From Hyphomicrobiales bacterium (GTDB lineage Bacteria > Pseudomonadota > Alphaproteobacteria > Rhizobiales > Rhizobiaceae), in the NCBI GenBank assembly GCA_900465685.1, contig UEGR01000016.1, forward strand, positions 213,258-277,257: a stretch of 64,000 nucleotides of DNA, read 5' to 3'. Below the pieces are notes generated by a model. The model saw nothing but the letters and a program-made list of their open reading frames with translations, did not search any database and was not told the DNA's origin. Position numbers and translations under genes: made by a program. Shown here in pieces: positions 1 through 8,060 of this stretch; position 1 is the first letter of the stretch; every line of letters starts with the position of its first letter.

Positions 1-128
1 TGCGCTGCTTCCTGAACAGTGTCCTGAGCATGCGCGCCAAACGCCAACCCAGCCAACATGGTCGTTCCCAGCAATACACGCGTCAGTTGGGCGACACGGT
101 ACTTATTTGCGATTGTTTTCGTCTTCAT
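1..128 (-). CDS. N-terminus of a secreted outer-membrane protein, probably TonB-dependent siderophore receptor (cut by window edge)
   Basis: Only the first 42 codons are present; the gene runs off the left edge. They encode a Sec signal peptide: a basic start (MKTKTIANKYR), a hydrophobic core (LLGTTMLAGLAFG) and a likely cleavage site after AHA before QDTVQEA. A purine-rich GGGGGTG lies just upstream of the ATG. The gene is divergent from an AraC regulator that precedes a fepBDG cluster. In siderophore loci this position is usually held by the TonB-dependent receptor, so that identity is inferred from context and the signal peptide; no plug or barrel sequence is visible. Confidence 0.6.
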   Translation of the reverse strand, partial: MKTKTIANKYRVAQLTRVLLGTTMLAGLAFGAHAQDTVQEAA

Positions 129-293
129 TTCAACACCCCCAAGCGCCGCAGAGACTGCCTTCCCCAAAACGGGTCGGACTGAAAATCGCTCTCGCATCCG
201 CTAATCTTGACTGTAACTTTCATATATTCCTATAAGAGGTCAAGCGGGGCTCCGCTTACGTTTGCCACGCATAAACTTATGCAGGAGACCGGT

Positions 294-1325
294 GTGAACA
301 GCACAATCGGCGTTTTTCCGTCAGCGGAAGCACATAAGACACCTACTCTGACGCGACACGCCTTGCGCAAGCGCGGTGTCCGCTTTCTCGATACGGGTGA
401 CCAGACGGAAGCGGTTGTCGGCTGCGGCGTTGTGGGCAAAGTGCGGATGGATTGCGGCGTCTATGCCAATTTCGGTCGTCGCATGCAGCTCGAAGACCTC
501 GAAATGGAGCTTGAGCTCGACGCACGCGTCTGCATCAATATTTTTCTTGAAGGCTATGTCGAAGCCTCGTTGAACGGCACACCATTGCCCATGCCCAAAC
601 GCACTGCAAAAGGGCGGTGGCAGTCTTCGGCAGTTATCGTCTCCAACGAAAAAGGTGCCCGTTTACGCCGACGCGCCCGAAAGGGACAGTATCTGGACAA
701 GATGGTCATCGGCATGTCGCGCGAATGGCTGCAGCGGTGGGACGATAATAAGGAAGTATCGGCAGGGTTCAGAGCACTGCTCAGTGGAGAAACCGGCTTC
801 TGGCAATGGAACCCGGGGCCGAAAGTCGAATTTTTGGCCCGTCAGATGTTCGATGTCGCCGTGCGTAAACCGCCGTTTGCCGGGCTTCTCCTGGAAAGCA
901 ACACGCTTGCCATCATTGCGGAAGCATTGACCACGACATTCAGCAATCGCAGTGAAGCGGTTGCCCAATCCAGCGATCTTACTGTGCTTGAACAGCAACG
1001 CCTTTATGCTTTGATACAGTATATCGACAGGCATTCCGCCCATGATCATCTGTCGGCGGCAGACATGTCAGGAGCGCTGGGAATGAGCCAGGCGACACTT
1101 CAGCGGCTGGTGCGCAAGGGTCATCATTGTTCGCTGAACGAGTTCATCCGCTACCGATGGCTGGACGAGGCGCATGAAGCATTGCTATTCAGCAACCATA
1201 CCATTTCTGACATCGCGTTCGATGCCGGATATATCCATCTGCCAAACTTCACCAATGCCTTTAAAAAGCGTTTTGGTTATCCACCATCCGCGTTGCGCAA
1301 ACAGGCAACTGCTCCCGCTCCGTGA
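294..1325 (+). CDS. AraC-family regulator of siderophore uptake (PchR-like)
   Basis: This is a transcription factor with a long N-terminal sensor region and a C-terminal double helix-turn-helix of AraC type (last ~100 residues; DMSGALGMSQATLQRLV, then ISDIAFDAGY and the closing RFGYPPSALR). I prefer the GTG at 294 because AGGAG at 283-287 sits six bases before it. The frame is also open upstream to an ATG at 279 and a TTG at 207. Divergence from a probable receptor gene and position in front of fepB fit PchR-type activators that respond to ferric siderophore. Control of the fep genes is inferred from context. Confidence 0.82.
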   Translation: MNSTIGVFPSAEAHKTPTLTRHALRKRGVRFLDTGDQTEAVVGCGVVGKVRMDCGVYANFGRRMQLEDLEMELELDARVCINIFLEGYVEASLNGTPLPMPKRTAKGRWQSSAVIVSNEKGARLRRRARKGQYLDKMVIGMSREWLQRWDDNKEVSAGFRALLSGETGFWQWNPGPKVEFLARQMFDVAVRKPPFAGLLLESNTLAIIAEALTTTFSNRSEAVAQSSDLTVLEQQRLYALIQYIDRHSAHDHLSAADMSGALGMSQATLQRLVRKGHHCSLNEFIRYRWLDEAHEALLFSNHTISDIAFDAGYIHLPNFTNAFKKRFGYPPSALRKQATAPAP

Positions 1326-1344
1326 AACGCAGCCTAATCCCGAC

Positions 1345-1388
1345 AATCGAGATTTTGTGATAGCCAAACAAAGAAAATCGGGATTTTG
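1345..1388. promoter_or_regulatory. Candidate activator site: 13-bp direct repeat upstream of fepB
   Basis: AATCGAGATTTTG at 1345-1357 recurs as AATCGGGATTTTG at 1376-1388, with one mismatch. The start-to-start distance is 31 bp, about three helical turns, so both copies lie on one face of the DNA. AraC-family activators commonly bind such direct repeats, and the araC gene lies directly upstream. An overlapping inverted pair, AATCCCGA (1336-1343) and TCGGGATT (1378-1385), is also present. Binding is inferred. Confidence 0.45.
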
Positions 1389-1422
1389 GACTTCCCCCGA
1401 GACATGCCGCCAATTTAATAGG

Positions 1423-1444
1423 GATCGAACAGTTCGATCTTTTC
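1423..1444 (+). terminator. Dyad followed by T-run between araC and fepB (terminator or attenuator)
   Basis: GATCGAAC and GTTCGATC (1423-1430, 1432-1439) are perfect inverted repeats around one base and are followed by TTTT. As RNA this would fold as a 6-bp stem with a 5-base loop. It could end the araC transcript or be an operator dyad just ahead of the fepB start. The stem is short, so terminator activity is uncertain. Confidence 0.35.
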
Positions 1445-1458
1445 CGGAGATTTTCAAA

Positions 1459-2409
1459 ATGAAAATTGCTGATATCCGCCAGCTACTCGCGCTGTTGATC
1501 GCGCTGTGCTTCATGGTGCTTGCACCGATCAGCATTGCCCGGGCAGATGAAAGCTGGCCGCGAACCTTCATCAACGCGGACGGCAGCACGACCATCATAC
1601 CGAAAAAACCGGAGCGCATTCTCTCCACATCTGTATCAACCACCGGCACGCTTCTTGCCATTGGCGCGCCCGTTGTTGCCAGCGCTTCTGCAGCAAACGG
1701 CAAGTTTTTCGCACAATGGGATGCGGTCGCCAAGGAACGCGGCGTGGAAAATGCCTGGCCCGCAGGCGCGGTAGATCTAGAAACCGTCTATGCCACACAG
1801 CCTGACTTGATCATCGTAGCAGTCAGTGGGGCCGGATCGGCGAAGGATCAACTTGCAGCATTCCGTGAGATCGCGCCAACCATTCTTGTCGATGACGGCA
1901 GCGAAACATGGCAGGCACTCGCCGAAATACTCGGCAAGGCCGCAGGGTTGGAAAAGGACGCCGCTGCAACCATTGCCGATTTCGACGCCTATGTCGCCGC
2001 AGCCAAGGCAAAGATCAAAGTGCCGGAGGGCACGACCAATATCATCAGCTTCAACGGGGCTGGACAAGCCAATCCCATCGCGCGCGTTGGCGGCCCTCAT
2101 GCCTCCTTGCTGGCATCACTCGGATTTGCAATCGAAGACCCCAACCCGGCCTGGCATACACAAGCCGAAAGCCGGGGAGACTTCGTTTGGGCTCCTTATG
2201 AAAACCTCATCGACTTGAAGTCGAACGTCACCTTCCTCCTGCGCGTGAATGATACGGGTGCCGCCGCTTTCCTGAATGACCCCTTTCTTGCCAATGTGCC
2301 ATCGGTTAAAAGCCGTCAGGTTTACGGTCTCGGCGTCAATTCATTTCGCATCGACAATTACAGCGCACGACAGATCGTCGACGACATCGTGAAGAAGTTC
2401 GGAGCCTGA
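1459..2409 (+). CDS. fepB: Ferric-enterobactin/catecholate ABC transporter substrate-binding protein
   Basis: This periplasmic protein would capture a ferric catecholate siderophore and hand it to the FepD/FepG permease. The ATG at 1459 gives a signal peptide (MKIADIRQLLALL..., cleavage near ARA-DE). The mature protein follows FepB closely: an opening ESWPRTFINADGS, then PERILSTSVSTTGTLLAIGAP, then the C-terminal RQVYGLGVNSFRIDNYSA. The length, 316 aa, is normal for FepB. The open frame extends upstream into the araC 3' end, but those residues look non-coding. It lies four bases ahead of a possible fepD start, so the genes are probably co-transcribed. Confidence 0.9.
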   Translation: MKIADIRQLLALLIALCFMVLAPISIARADESWPRTFINADGSTTIIPKKPERILSTSVSTTGTLLAIGAPVVASASAANGKFFAQWDAVAKERGVENAWPAGAVDLETVYATQPDLIIVAVSGAGSAKDQLAAFREIAPTILVDDGSETWQALAEILGKAAGLEKDAAATIADFDAYVAAAKAKIKVPEGTTNIISFNGAGQANPIARVGGPHASLLASLGFAIEDPNPAWHTQAESRGDFVWAPYENLIDLKSNVTFLLRVNDTGAAAFLNDPFLANVPSVKSRQVYGLGVNSFRIDNYSARQIVDDIVKKFGA

Positions 2410-2452
2410 TTTTTTGAAAGCAGACTGCGCCAGAAGTGGAGCCGGGGCCACG

Positions 2453-3469
2453 ATGGAACGACGCCATTCGGAGGCGGGCCGTCGTCTGGCTGTTCTTCTG
2501 GGGTTGTTCGTGCTTCTGGTGGCCTGCGCCTTGTTTGGCTTCACAATAGGTACGCGTCCGGTAACGCTTGCAACAACGTGGGACTCCCTGTTCCACTTCG
2601 ACGCGCAGTCGAGTGACCATCTCCTTGTGCGCAATCTGCGCATACCGCGCACCTTGCTGGCGATTATCGTCGGTGCCGCACTCGGCGTGGCGGGAACAGT
2701 CATGCAGGCGCTGACACGCAATCCGCTGTCTGACCCCGGCATATTGGGCATCAATGCAGGCGCATCAGTGGCAATCGTCATTGCGATCACGCTTCTCGGC
2801 TTCAGCGATGTAACTTTCTATATGGCATTCGGTGTCATCGGCGCCGGACTCGCCGGAACCGCGGTTTATCTGCTCGGCAATGTTGGCGCAAAAGACAGTC
2901 AGTTGCGCGTTGTTCTCGCGGGGGCCGCGGTCTCTGTTGTCCTGATGTCGGTTGCCCAGATCGTGCTCATCAACAGCGCGGATCAAGTCTTCGATCAATA
3001 CCGCAACTGGTCGGTCGGCTCACTGCAAGGACGCGGCTATTCCGTCTTTCTTCCGGTCGGCGGTCTCACGCTCATTGGCCTGGCTCTGGCATTTTCACTC
3101 GCAAGCGCCCTGGACACGGCGGCACTCGGCAGTGATTTGAGCAAGGCCTTGGGCGCCAATCCAGTCCGGGTCTGGAGCCTTGCTGCAATCTCCATCATAT
3201 TTCTATCAGGGGCAGCAACCGCCGCCGCCGGTCCTATCGCCTTTGTCGGTCTGACGGCTCCGCATATCGCCCGGCTTCTCGCCGGTCCGGGCCATCGCTG
3301 GCTCTTGCCCTATTCGATGGTTGTCGCCGCCATTCTGGTTACAATTGCCGATACGCTCGGTCGCATTATAGCACCTCCCGGCGAGGTCAGCGTCGGCATC
3401 ATGATCGGTCTTTTCGGCGGACCATTCTTCATCCTGCTCGTCAGGCGAAATCGCATGTCCCAACTATGA
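2453..3469 (+). CDS. fepD: Ferric-siderophore ABC transporter permease FepD
   Basis: This inner-membrane FecCD-family permease has about ten hydrophobic segments. The family signature LRIPRTLLAIIVGAALGVAG follows the first periplasmic loop, and GPIAFVGLTAPHIARLL near the C-terminus is the ATPase-contact region. Two starts are possible: ATG 2453 (weak GGAG about 11 bases upstream) or TTG 2414, which lies four bases after the fepB stop with GGAG at 2401. The 3' end overlaps fepG by ATGA, which indicates translational coupling. Confidence 0.9.
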   Translation: MERRHSEAGRRLAVLLGLFVLLVACALFGFTIGTRPVTLATTWDSLFHFDAQSSDHLLVRNLRIPRTLLAIIVGAALGVAGTVMQALTRNPLSDPGILGINAGASVAIVIAITLLGFSDVTFYMAFGVIGAGLAGTAVYLLGNVGAKDSQLRVVLAGAAVSVVLMSVAQIVLINSADQVFDQYRNWSVGSLQGRGYSVFLPVGGLTLIGLALAFSLASALDTAALGSDLSKALGANPVRVWSLAAISIIFLSGAATAAAGPIAFVGLTAPHIARLLAGPGHRWLLPYSMVVAAILVTIADTLGRIIAPPGEVSVGIMIGLFGGPFFILLVRRNRMSQL

Positions 3470-4521
3470 AACAATCACGTTTCACGCGCTCGAACGAATG
3501 GATCTGGCGCAGCCGCAGCCTGTCTTTTAGCCTAAAGCCGCGCTTCGTTGTCTGTATGCTGTTGTTGACAGTTCTGATCACTGTTGCTGGCCTCTTCACA
3601 ATGACGATCGGCAAGGTCCACATTCCCGTTGGAACCGCGGTTTCAATCCTGTTCAGTCACAGTGACGCAAGCGCTATGCAGCAGCAGATTCTGCTCAATT
3701 TGCGCCTCCCACGCACATTGACGGCCATCTTTACCGGCGCAGCTCTCGGCGTTTCAGGCGCCATATTCCAATCGGTATCGCGCAACCCGCTGGGATCGCC
3801 GGATATCATCGGCTTCAGCATGGGCGCAGCCACGGGAGCCTTGCTGCAAATCGTTTTCATGGGTGGCGGCCCGCTCGCAGTCGCTGTCTCGGCAGTCGCT
3901 GGCGGTATCATAACCGCAGGGATCGTCTATCTTCTATCGTTCAAAAACGGCACGACAAGCGGCTACCGGCTGGTTCTGATTGGTATCGGCGCTGGCGCTA
4001 CTCTGAGTGCCCTCAACGGGCTCATGCTTGTTAAAGGCGATCTGGACAACGCGATCACTGCAAATCTCTGGTTGGCAGGGTCTTTGAACGGTCGCACATG
4101 GCAGCATGTCTTGCCCCTCATGGCTGGCTGCCTTCTTATTATCCCGCTCATCAGCCTTTTCGCCACTCGACTAACCATGATGGAAATGGGCGACGACCAG
4201 GCACGGCAATTGGGGATAGGGGTCGAACGAACTCGGCTCGCGATGATCTTATGTGCAGTTTTGCTGGCGGGACTCGCAACAGCCGCAGCGGGACCAATTG
4301 CATTCATAGCCCTTGCCGCGCCACAACTGGTCAGCCGACTGACGAGGATAAATGGGATTCCAATCATCAGCGCCGCGCTGATGGGGGCTTGTCTACTCAT
4401 TGCTGCAGATCTTTTGATCCAGCTTGCGGCCTTCCGTCTCGTCCTTCCAGTGGGCCGTGTGACCGGCCTTGTGGGCGGGCTCTATCTCATCTGGTACCTG
4501 ACACGATCCCGACGGATTTAA
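3466..4521 (+). CDS. fepG: Ferric-siderophore ABC transporter permease FepG
   Basis: This is the second FecCD-family permease (351 aa), the partner of FepD in the heterodimeric channel. It has the paired signatures LRLPRTLTAIFTGAALGVSG (about residues 78-97) and GPIAFIALAAPQLVSRL near the C-terminus, with multiple membrane spans. The start overlaps the fepD stop (ATGA). The stop codon overlaps the stop of the oppositely oriented fepC by four bases, so the ATPase is not in the same transcript as its permeases. Confidence 0.92.
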   Translation: MKQSRFTRSNEWIWRSRSLSFSLKPRFVVCMLLLTVLITVAGLFTMTIGKVHIPVGTAVSILFSHSDASAMQQQILLNLRLPRTLTAIFTGAALGVSGAIFQSVSRNPLGSPDIIGFSMGAATGALLQIVFMGGGPLAVAVSAVAGGIITAGIVYLLSFKNGTTSGYRLVLIGIGAGATLSALNGLMLVKGDLDNAITANLWLAGSLNGRTWQHVLPLMAGCLLIIPLISLFATRLTMMEMGDDQARQLGIGVERTRLAMILCAVLLAGLATAAAGPIAFIALAAPQLVSRLTRINGIPIISAALMGACLLIAADLLIQLAAFRLVLPVGRVTGLVGGLYLIWYLTRSRRI

Positions 4522-5384
4522 TCATCTCTCGCATCGTCCAACGGAACCACCATGGGATCACCGGTTATCGGATCGTCAATAACCACACAAGGCAGGCCAA
4601 AAACCGTTTCCACCAGTTCCGCAGTCATGATGTCGCGCGGATTGCCCTCGGCAACGATATGTCCTTGCCGCATGGCAACGATATGGTCGGCATAACGGCA
4701 CGCCTGATTGAGATCATGCAGAACAGCCACGATCGTATTACCCTGTCTGCGATTAAGATTACGCAGCAGGTTCAGAAGTTCGATCTGATGCGCGATGTCG
4801 AGAAACGTCGTTGGTTCATCAAGCAGAAGCAACGGCGTTTCCTGCGCCAGAACCATCGCTATCCAGACGCGCTGGCGCTGTCCGCCGGACAATTCATCTA
4901 CGGCCCGCGCAGCGAGATCGTCGACCCGAGCCGTTTGCATCGCCCAATTGACCGCTTTGTCGTCCGCCTCAGTCCAGCGTTGCAAGAAAGTCTGATGCGG
5001 ATAACGTCCGCGGGCAACGAGGTCGGCAACCGCAATTCCATTCGGAGCAATGGAACTCTGCGGCAGAAGCCCCAAAATACGTGCAACTTCACGGGCAGGA
5101 ACACGCTCTATCTGCTTGCCATCCAGTATAACCGAACCCTTGTCCGGCCTGATAATTCTGGCGAGCGCACGCAACAGCGTTGACTTGCCACAGGCATTGG
5201 GTCCGACGATGACTGTGAACTTTCCGTCAGGAACGCGTAACGACAAATCCTTGATGATCTGTCTGTCGCCATAGGAAACATTGATATTCAATGCTTCAAG
5301 TCGATCAGATGAGGACTGTGTAGTGGGAGCTTCAGACATTGATACGACGGTTTCCGGATTATCTCGCCAGTTGACAGGATGCAT
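4518..5384 (-). CDS. fepC: Ferric-siderophore ABC transporter ATPase FepC
   Basis: This is the cytoplasmic ATPase of the siderophore importer. Walker A GPNACGKST lies at residues 61-69, LSGGQ at 166-170 and Walker B LLLLDEPTTFLD at about 186-197, followed by the H-loop AVLHDLNQACRYAD. These are typical of FepC/FhuC-type ATPases. An internal ATG at 5339 (MSEAPTT) is an alternative start; neither start has a good ribosome-binding site. The gene is convergent with fepG, unlike the usual fepDGC operon, so it needs its own promoter in 5385-5713. Confidence 0.9.
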   Translation of the reverse strand: MHPVNWRDNPETVVSMSEAPTTQSSSDRLEALNINVSYGDRQIIKDLSLRVPDGKFTVIVGPNACGKSTLLRALARIIRPDKGSVILDGKQIERVPAREVARILGLLPQSSIAPNGIAVADLVARGRYPHQTFLQRWTEADDKAVNWAMQTARVDDLAARAVDELSGGQRQRVWIAMVLAQETPLLLLDEPTTFLDIAHQIELLNLLRNLNRRQGNTIVAVLHDLNQACRYADHIVAMRQGHIVAEGNPRDIMTAELVETVFGLPCVVIDDPITGDPMVVPLDDARDD

Positions 5385-5713
5385 TTAGAATTTGGTAGCG
5401 AGTTGATCGCTACAGCACTACGATGCCGATTGAAATACCATCGCTCTTCGTATTGCCCGAACAAAATATTGATTAAAAGGTTATCTGAAATTGACCCTTG
5501 GCAATTCTGAGCGGCCACAATGAGGCCTAATCTGGAATGTCCGGTATGGGTCGCTTGCCGACGACAGCCGACTTCGCAGTGCTAGACCAGAAAAATCGTA
5601 CATTCAGATCAAAGGCATAACAACAACCCGCTCCGAAGGAGACCCGTTTCGATCAGGGCTGTATCTTTAACAATCGGGACACCTGCAGCCCACACATCTG
5701 CGACGTGCTGTCG
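5385..5713. other. Non-coding region between fepC and lysE-family gene
   Basis: No convincing gene is seen here. Short open frames lack a ribosome-binding site and any recognisable domain. The part next to fepC must carry its promoter, but no clear -35/-10 pair or Fur box could be assigned by eye. Confidence 0.4.
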
Positions 5714-6331
5714 CTAAAAGTGATGACTGACAAGCGCTGCACCCAATCCCATCAGAATGGTGCCGCAAGTCTTTGGCACGAGCCAACCCGATCTATCGCT
5801 GTTGAACCGACCAAAAGCGAATGAGGCGACAGCCACCGCCGCAACATCGGCTAGTGAGAAAATCAGGTTCACCACAACGCCCAGAACAAGGAACTGGAGC
5901 CAGAGTGGGATTTCGGCTGTCGGTTGTACAAATTGCGGGAGAAAAGTCACAAAAAATAGTGCTGTCTTGGGATTGAGAACCTCGACAACGATACTATCCC
6001 GAAACGTCTTTGATACCGGGCTGCTGGAATGATCGCTCGCCTTGCTCCAATCAAAGAATATGACGAGCCCCAGCCAGATAAGATAAGCGGCACCGGCAAA
6101 TCTGATGATCACATAAACGGTCGGGGCATGCTCTATCAACGAGGCAAGACCGATCGTAGCCGCCGCAATGTGGACATAGCAGCCAAGATGAACGCCGAGA
6201 GCAGCCATCAGACCAGCATTGCGACCGTGTGCAAGGGTTTGCGCAGTCATGTAGAGTATTGCAGGCCCAGGTATACATGCAAATGTCAGCGTTGCGACGG
6301 CAAACGGTATCAATAACTCCAGCGACATCAT
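5714..6331 (-). CDS. LysE/RhtB-family amino-acid exporter
   Basis: This is an inner-membrane efflux protein of 205 aa with about six hydrophobic segments, the usual size of the family. The diagnostic N-terminal FACIPGPAILYMTAQTLAHG resembles the PGP motif of LysE/RhtB proteins, followed by GAAYLIWLG and LNPKTALFFVTFLPQFV. Family members export lysine, threonine, homoserine lactone or related metabolites; the substrate cannot be read from the sequence. It stands alone between fepC and the photolyase gene. Confidence 0.85.
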   Translation of the reverse strand: MMSLELLIPFAVATLTFACIPGPAILYMTAQTLAHGRNAGLMAALGVHLGCYVHIAAATIGLASLIEHAPTVYVIIRFAGAAYLIWLGLVIFFDWSKASDHSSSPVSKTFRDSIVVEVLNPKTALFFVTFLPQFVQPTAEIPLWLQFLVLGVVVNLIFSLADVAAVAVASFAFGRFNSDRSGWLVPKTCGTILMGLGAALVSHHF

Positions 6332-6547
6332 GATGGTTCCTCCCCCATCGACAAAACGCTGAGAGATTTAGGCTTCGCTGAAGTAGAATGATATACGGCA
6401 GGTGCCGTATTTAAGCGGTGGTCATACTTGGCTAGCGTGCTGTTGGTTAACGTTTTTCAATGCTCGAAGTGGTCTTCTGCTGCGACGCACGAACTTACTG
6501 TCCAATTCAAAATATTGTCAATTTCGGACGGAGGTTGAAGCGCTAGT

Positions 6548-6612
6548 GGTCTCTATGTTTCCAACATTTGCTCAGCGCTTGAACCGAGGGATGCAAATGT
6601 TGGAAACAGACC
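6548..6612. repeat. Long inverted repeat at the 3' end of the photolyase gene
   Basis: GTTTCCAACATTTGC (6557-6571) pairs perfectly with GCAAATGTTGGAAAC (6593-6607). An outer GGTCT/AGACC continues the stem across a small bulge. The 21-base loop is 6572-6592. The right arm ends one base before the photolyase stop codon (6614-6616). No T-run follows on either strand, so it is more like a palindromic mobile repeat or a 3'-end stabiliser than a classical terminator. The rest of 6332-6547 holds nothing recognisable. Confidence 0.7.
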
Positions 6613-6613
6613 A

Positions 6614-7999
6614 TTAATTGGCTTTAGGTGCGGTGAATGCGGGAAGCGGGTAAGTTTCTCCCAAAACAATCCCGGCTTCTCGCAAAACTGCCTCTGGCGC
6701 CGCAAATGGCTTGTGAATCCAGCGGTCCGGCAGTGCAGCGATCTCGGGCACCCATTTGCGTACATAGACGCCGTGGGTATCGAACTTGTCGCCCTGCAAG
6801 ACCGGATTAAACACACGGAAGTAAGGCGCGGCATCCATGCCACAACCAGCAACCCACTGCCAGCTCCCCGGATTGCTGGCGATATCCGCGTCCACCAACG
6901 TATCCCAGAACCATTTCTCGCCCTCACGCCAGTCGATCTGCATGTTCTTGCTTAAAACCGAAGCCACCAGCATTCTCACACGGTTGTGCATCCAGCCTGT
7001 CGCCCAAAGCTGGCGCATGCCGGCATCAATCAATGGGATACCGGTTTTACCCGTCTTCCAGACATCAAACGTCTCTGAATTGTTGTGCCAACGGATATCA
7101 GCCAACGTGTCGCGCATGTCGTTTTCAGCAATATCAGGACGATGATAGAGCTGATGATAATGGAAATCGCGCCAGATCAGCTCAGAAAGAAATTTTTCAC
7201 CGCCAGCTTGGGTGCTTTGATCCTGATCCATGAGCGAAAGCGTAGCATGCCATGCTTGTCGTGGACTCATTTCGCCAAAGCGAAGATGGGGCGACAGTTT
7301 TGATGTGCCTTCAAGGTCGGGACGATCGCGATCCCCGGCATAGTTGCGAATAGTTGCATCAAAGAAATGATATAGCTGGTCAATGGCAGCCGCTTCACCT
7401 ATCTGCCAAAGACCGCTCATCTTTCTTGACCAGATTGCCTCTTTGTAGATTTGTCGCTTGGGCTTGTGTTTGACGGTCGATGGCTCAACCCTCCGGTCTT
7501 GTGAGGGTAGTGGTTTGCTCACGCCGTGCCTGCGAAGCGATTTGGCATATGGTGTAAAAACTTGATAAGAACCGCCGTTGCCGGTTTTAATCTCCCACGG
7601 TTCCGCCAGCAGATTGCCCGCGAAGGACTCCACATGCAATCCTTTGTCCTTTAAAATGGATTTGATGAGCGCATCGACTTCTCGTTCCTGAGGAGCATAA
7701 CGGCGGTTCCAGAAAACGGTATCAAAACCGTTTTCCTCGATTAACTGTTCAATGATATTGAGCGCTTCGCCATCGGCAACAATCAATTCGACATTTCGTT
7801 CGTTGAGGCTTTTCTCGAGCAAGTTCAAGCTCTGCTCCAACCACCAACGGACAGCACCGCCGGGTGCACGCAATTGTGGATTGGTTTCATGTACGAAGAG
7901 GGCCGTGACCGTGCCCCCCAGCTTGGACGCGGCTTGAAGGGCAGGATTGTCAGCAAGGCGCAGATCGTTGCGCAACCAGACAAGCGCTTTCGCGGTCAT
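6614..7999 (-). CDS. phrB: Deoxyribodipyrimidine photo-lyase (class I CPD photolyase)
   Basis: This enzyme uses light to split cyclobutane pyrimidine dimers in DNA, with FAD as catalytic cofactor and a second antenna chromophore. The N-terminal Rossmann domain starts ALVWLRNDLRLADNPAL. The C-terminal FAD-binding domain shows TSKLSPHLRFGEMSPRQ, then ELIWRDFHYHQ, then GIPLIDAGMRQLWATGWMHN and the DADIASNPGSWQWVAGCG block. The length, 461 aa, is normal. A likely SD (AAGGA) precedes the ATG. It lies 61 bases downstream of the DUF1295 gene on the same strand and probably shares its promoter; photolyase is a known sigma-E/ChrR target in Rhodobacter. Confidence 0.95.
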   Translation of the reverse strand: MTAKALVWLRNDLRLADNPALQAASKLGGTVTALFVHETNPQLRAPGGAVRWWLEQSLNLLEKSLNERNVELIVADGEALNIIEQLIEENGFDTVFWNRRYAPQEREVDALIKSILKDKGLHVESFAGNLLAEPWEIKTGNGGSYQVFTPYAKSLRRHGVSKPLPSQDRRVEPSTVKHKPKRQIYKEAIWSRKMSGLWQIGEAAAIDQLYHFFDATIRNYAGDRDRPDLEGTSKLSPHLRFGEMSPRQAWHATLSLMDQDQSTQAGGEKFLSELIWRDFHYHQLYHRPDIAENDMRDTLADIRWHNNSETFDVWKTGKTGIPLIDAGMRQLWATGWMHNRVRMLVASVLSKNMQIDWREGEKWFWDTLVDADIASNPGSWQWVAGCGMDAAPYFRVFNPVLQGDKFDTHGVYVRKWVPEIAALPDRWIHKPFAAPEAVLREAGIVLGETYPLPAFTAPKAN

Positions 8000-8060
8000 T
8001 CAATGATCCTTAGTTTATGTGTTGCAGAACGTATTTTCGGACGCGCAGAGGCCACCATAT

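Noticed and set aside
4098..5183. A 361-codon open frame on the plus strand across fepG and fepC
   Set aside because: It is antisense to clear FepC motifs (Walker A, LSGGQ, Walker B) and its own translation has no recognisable domain or hydrophobic pattern.
8004..8030. A second TGATCC on the plus strand upstream of a CGTATT, resembling the RpoE promoter
   Set aside because: The spacer would be 22 bases instead of 18 and the promoter would point into the antisense strand of the DUF1295 gene; the bases serve as the photolyase ribosome-binding region on the other strand.
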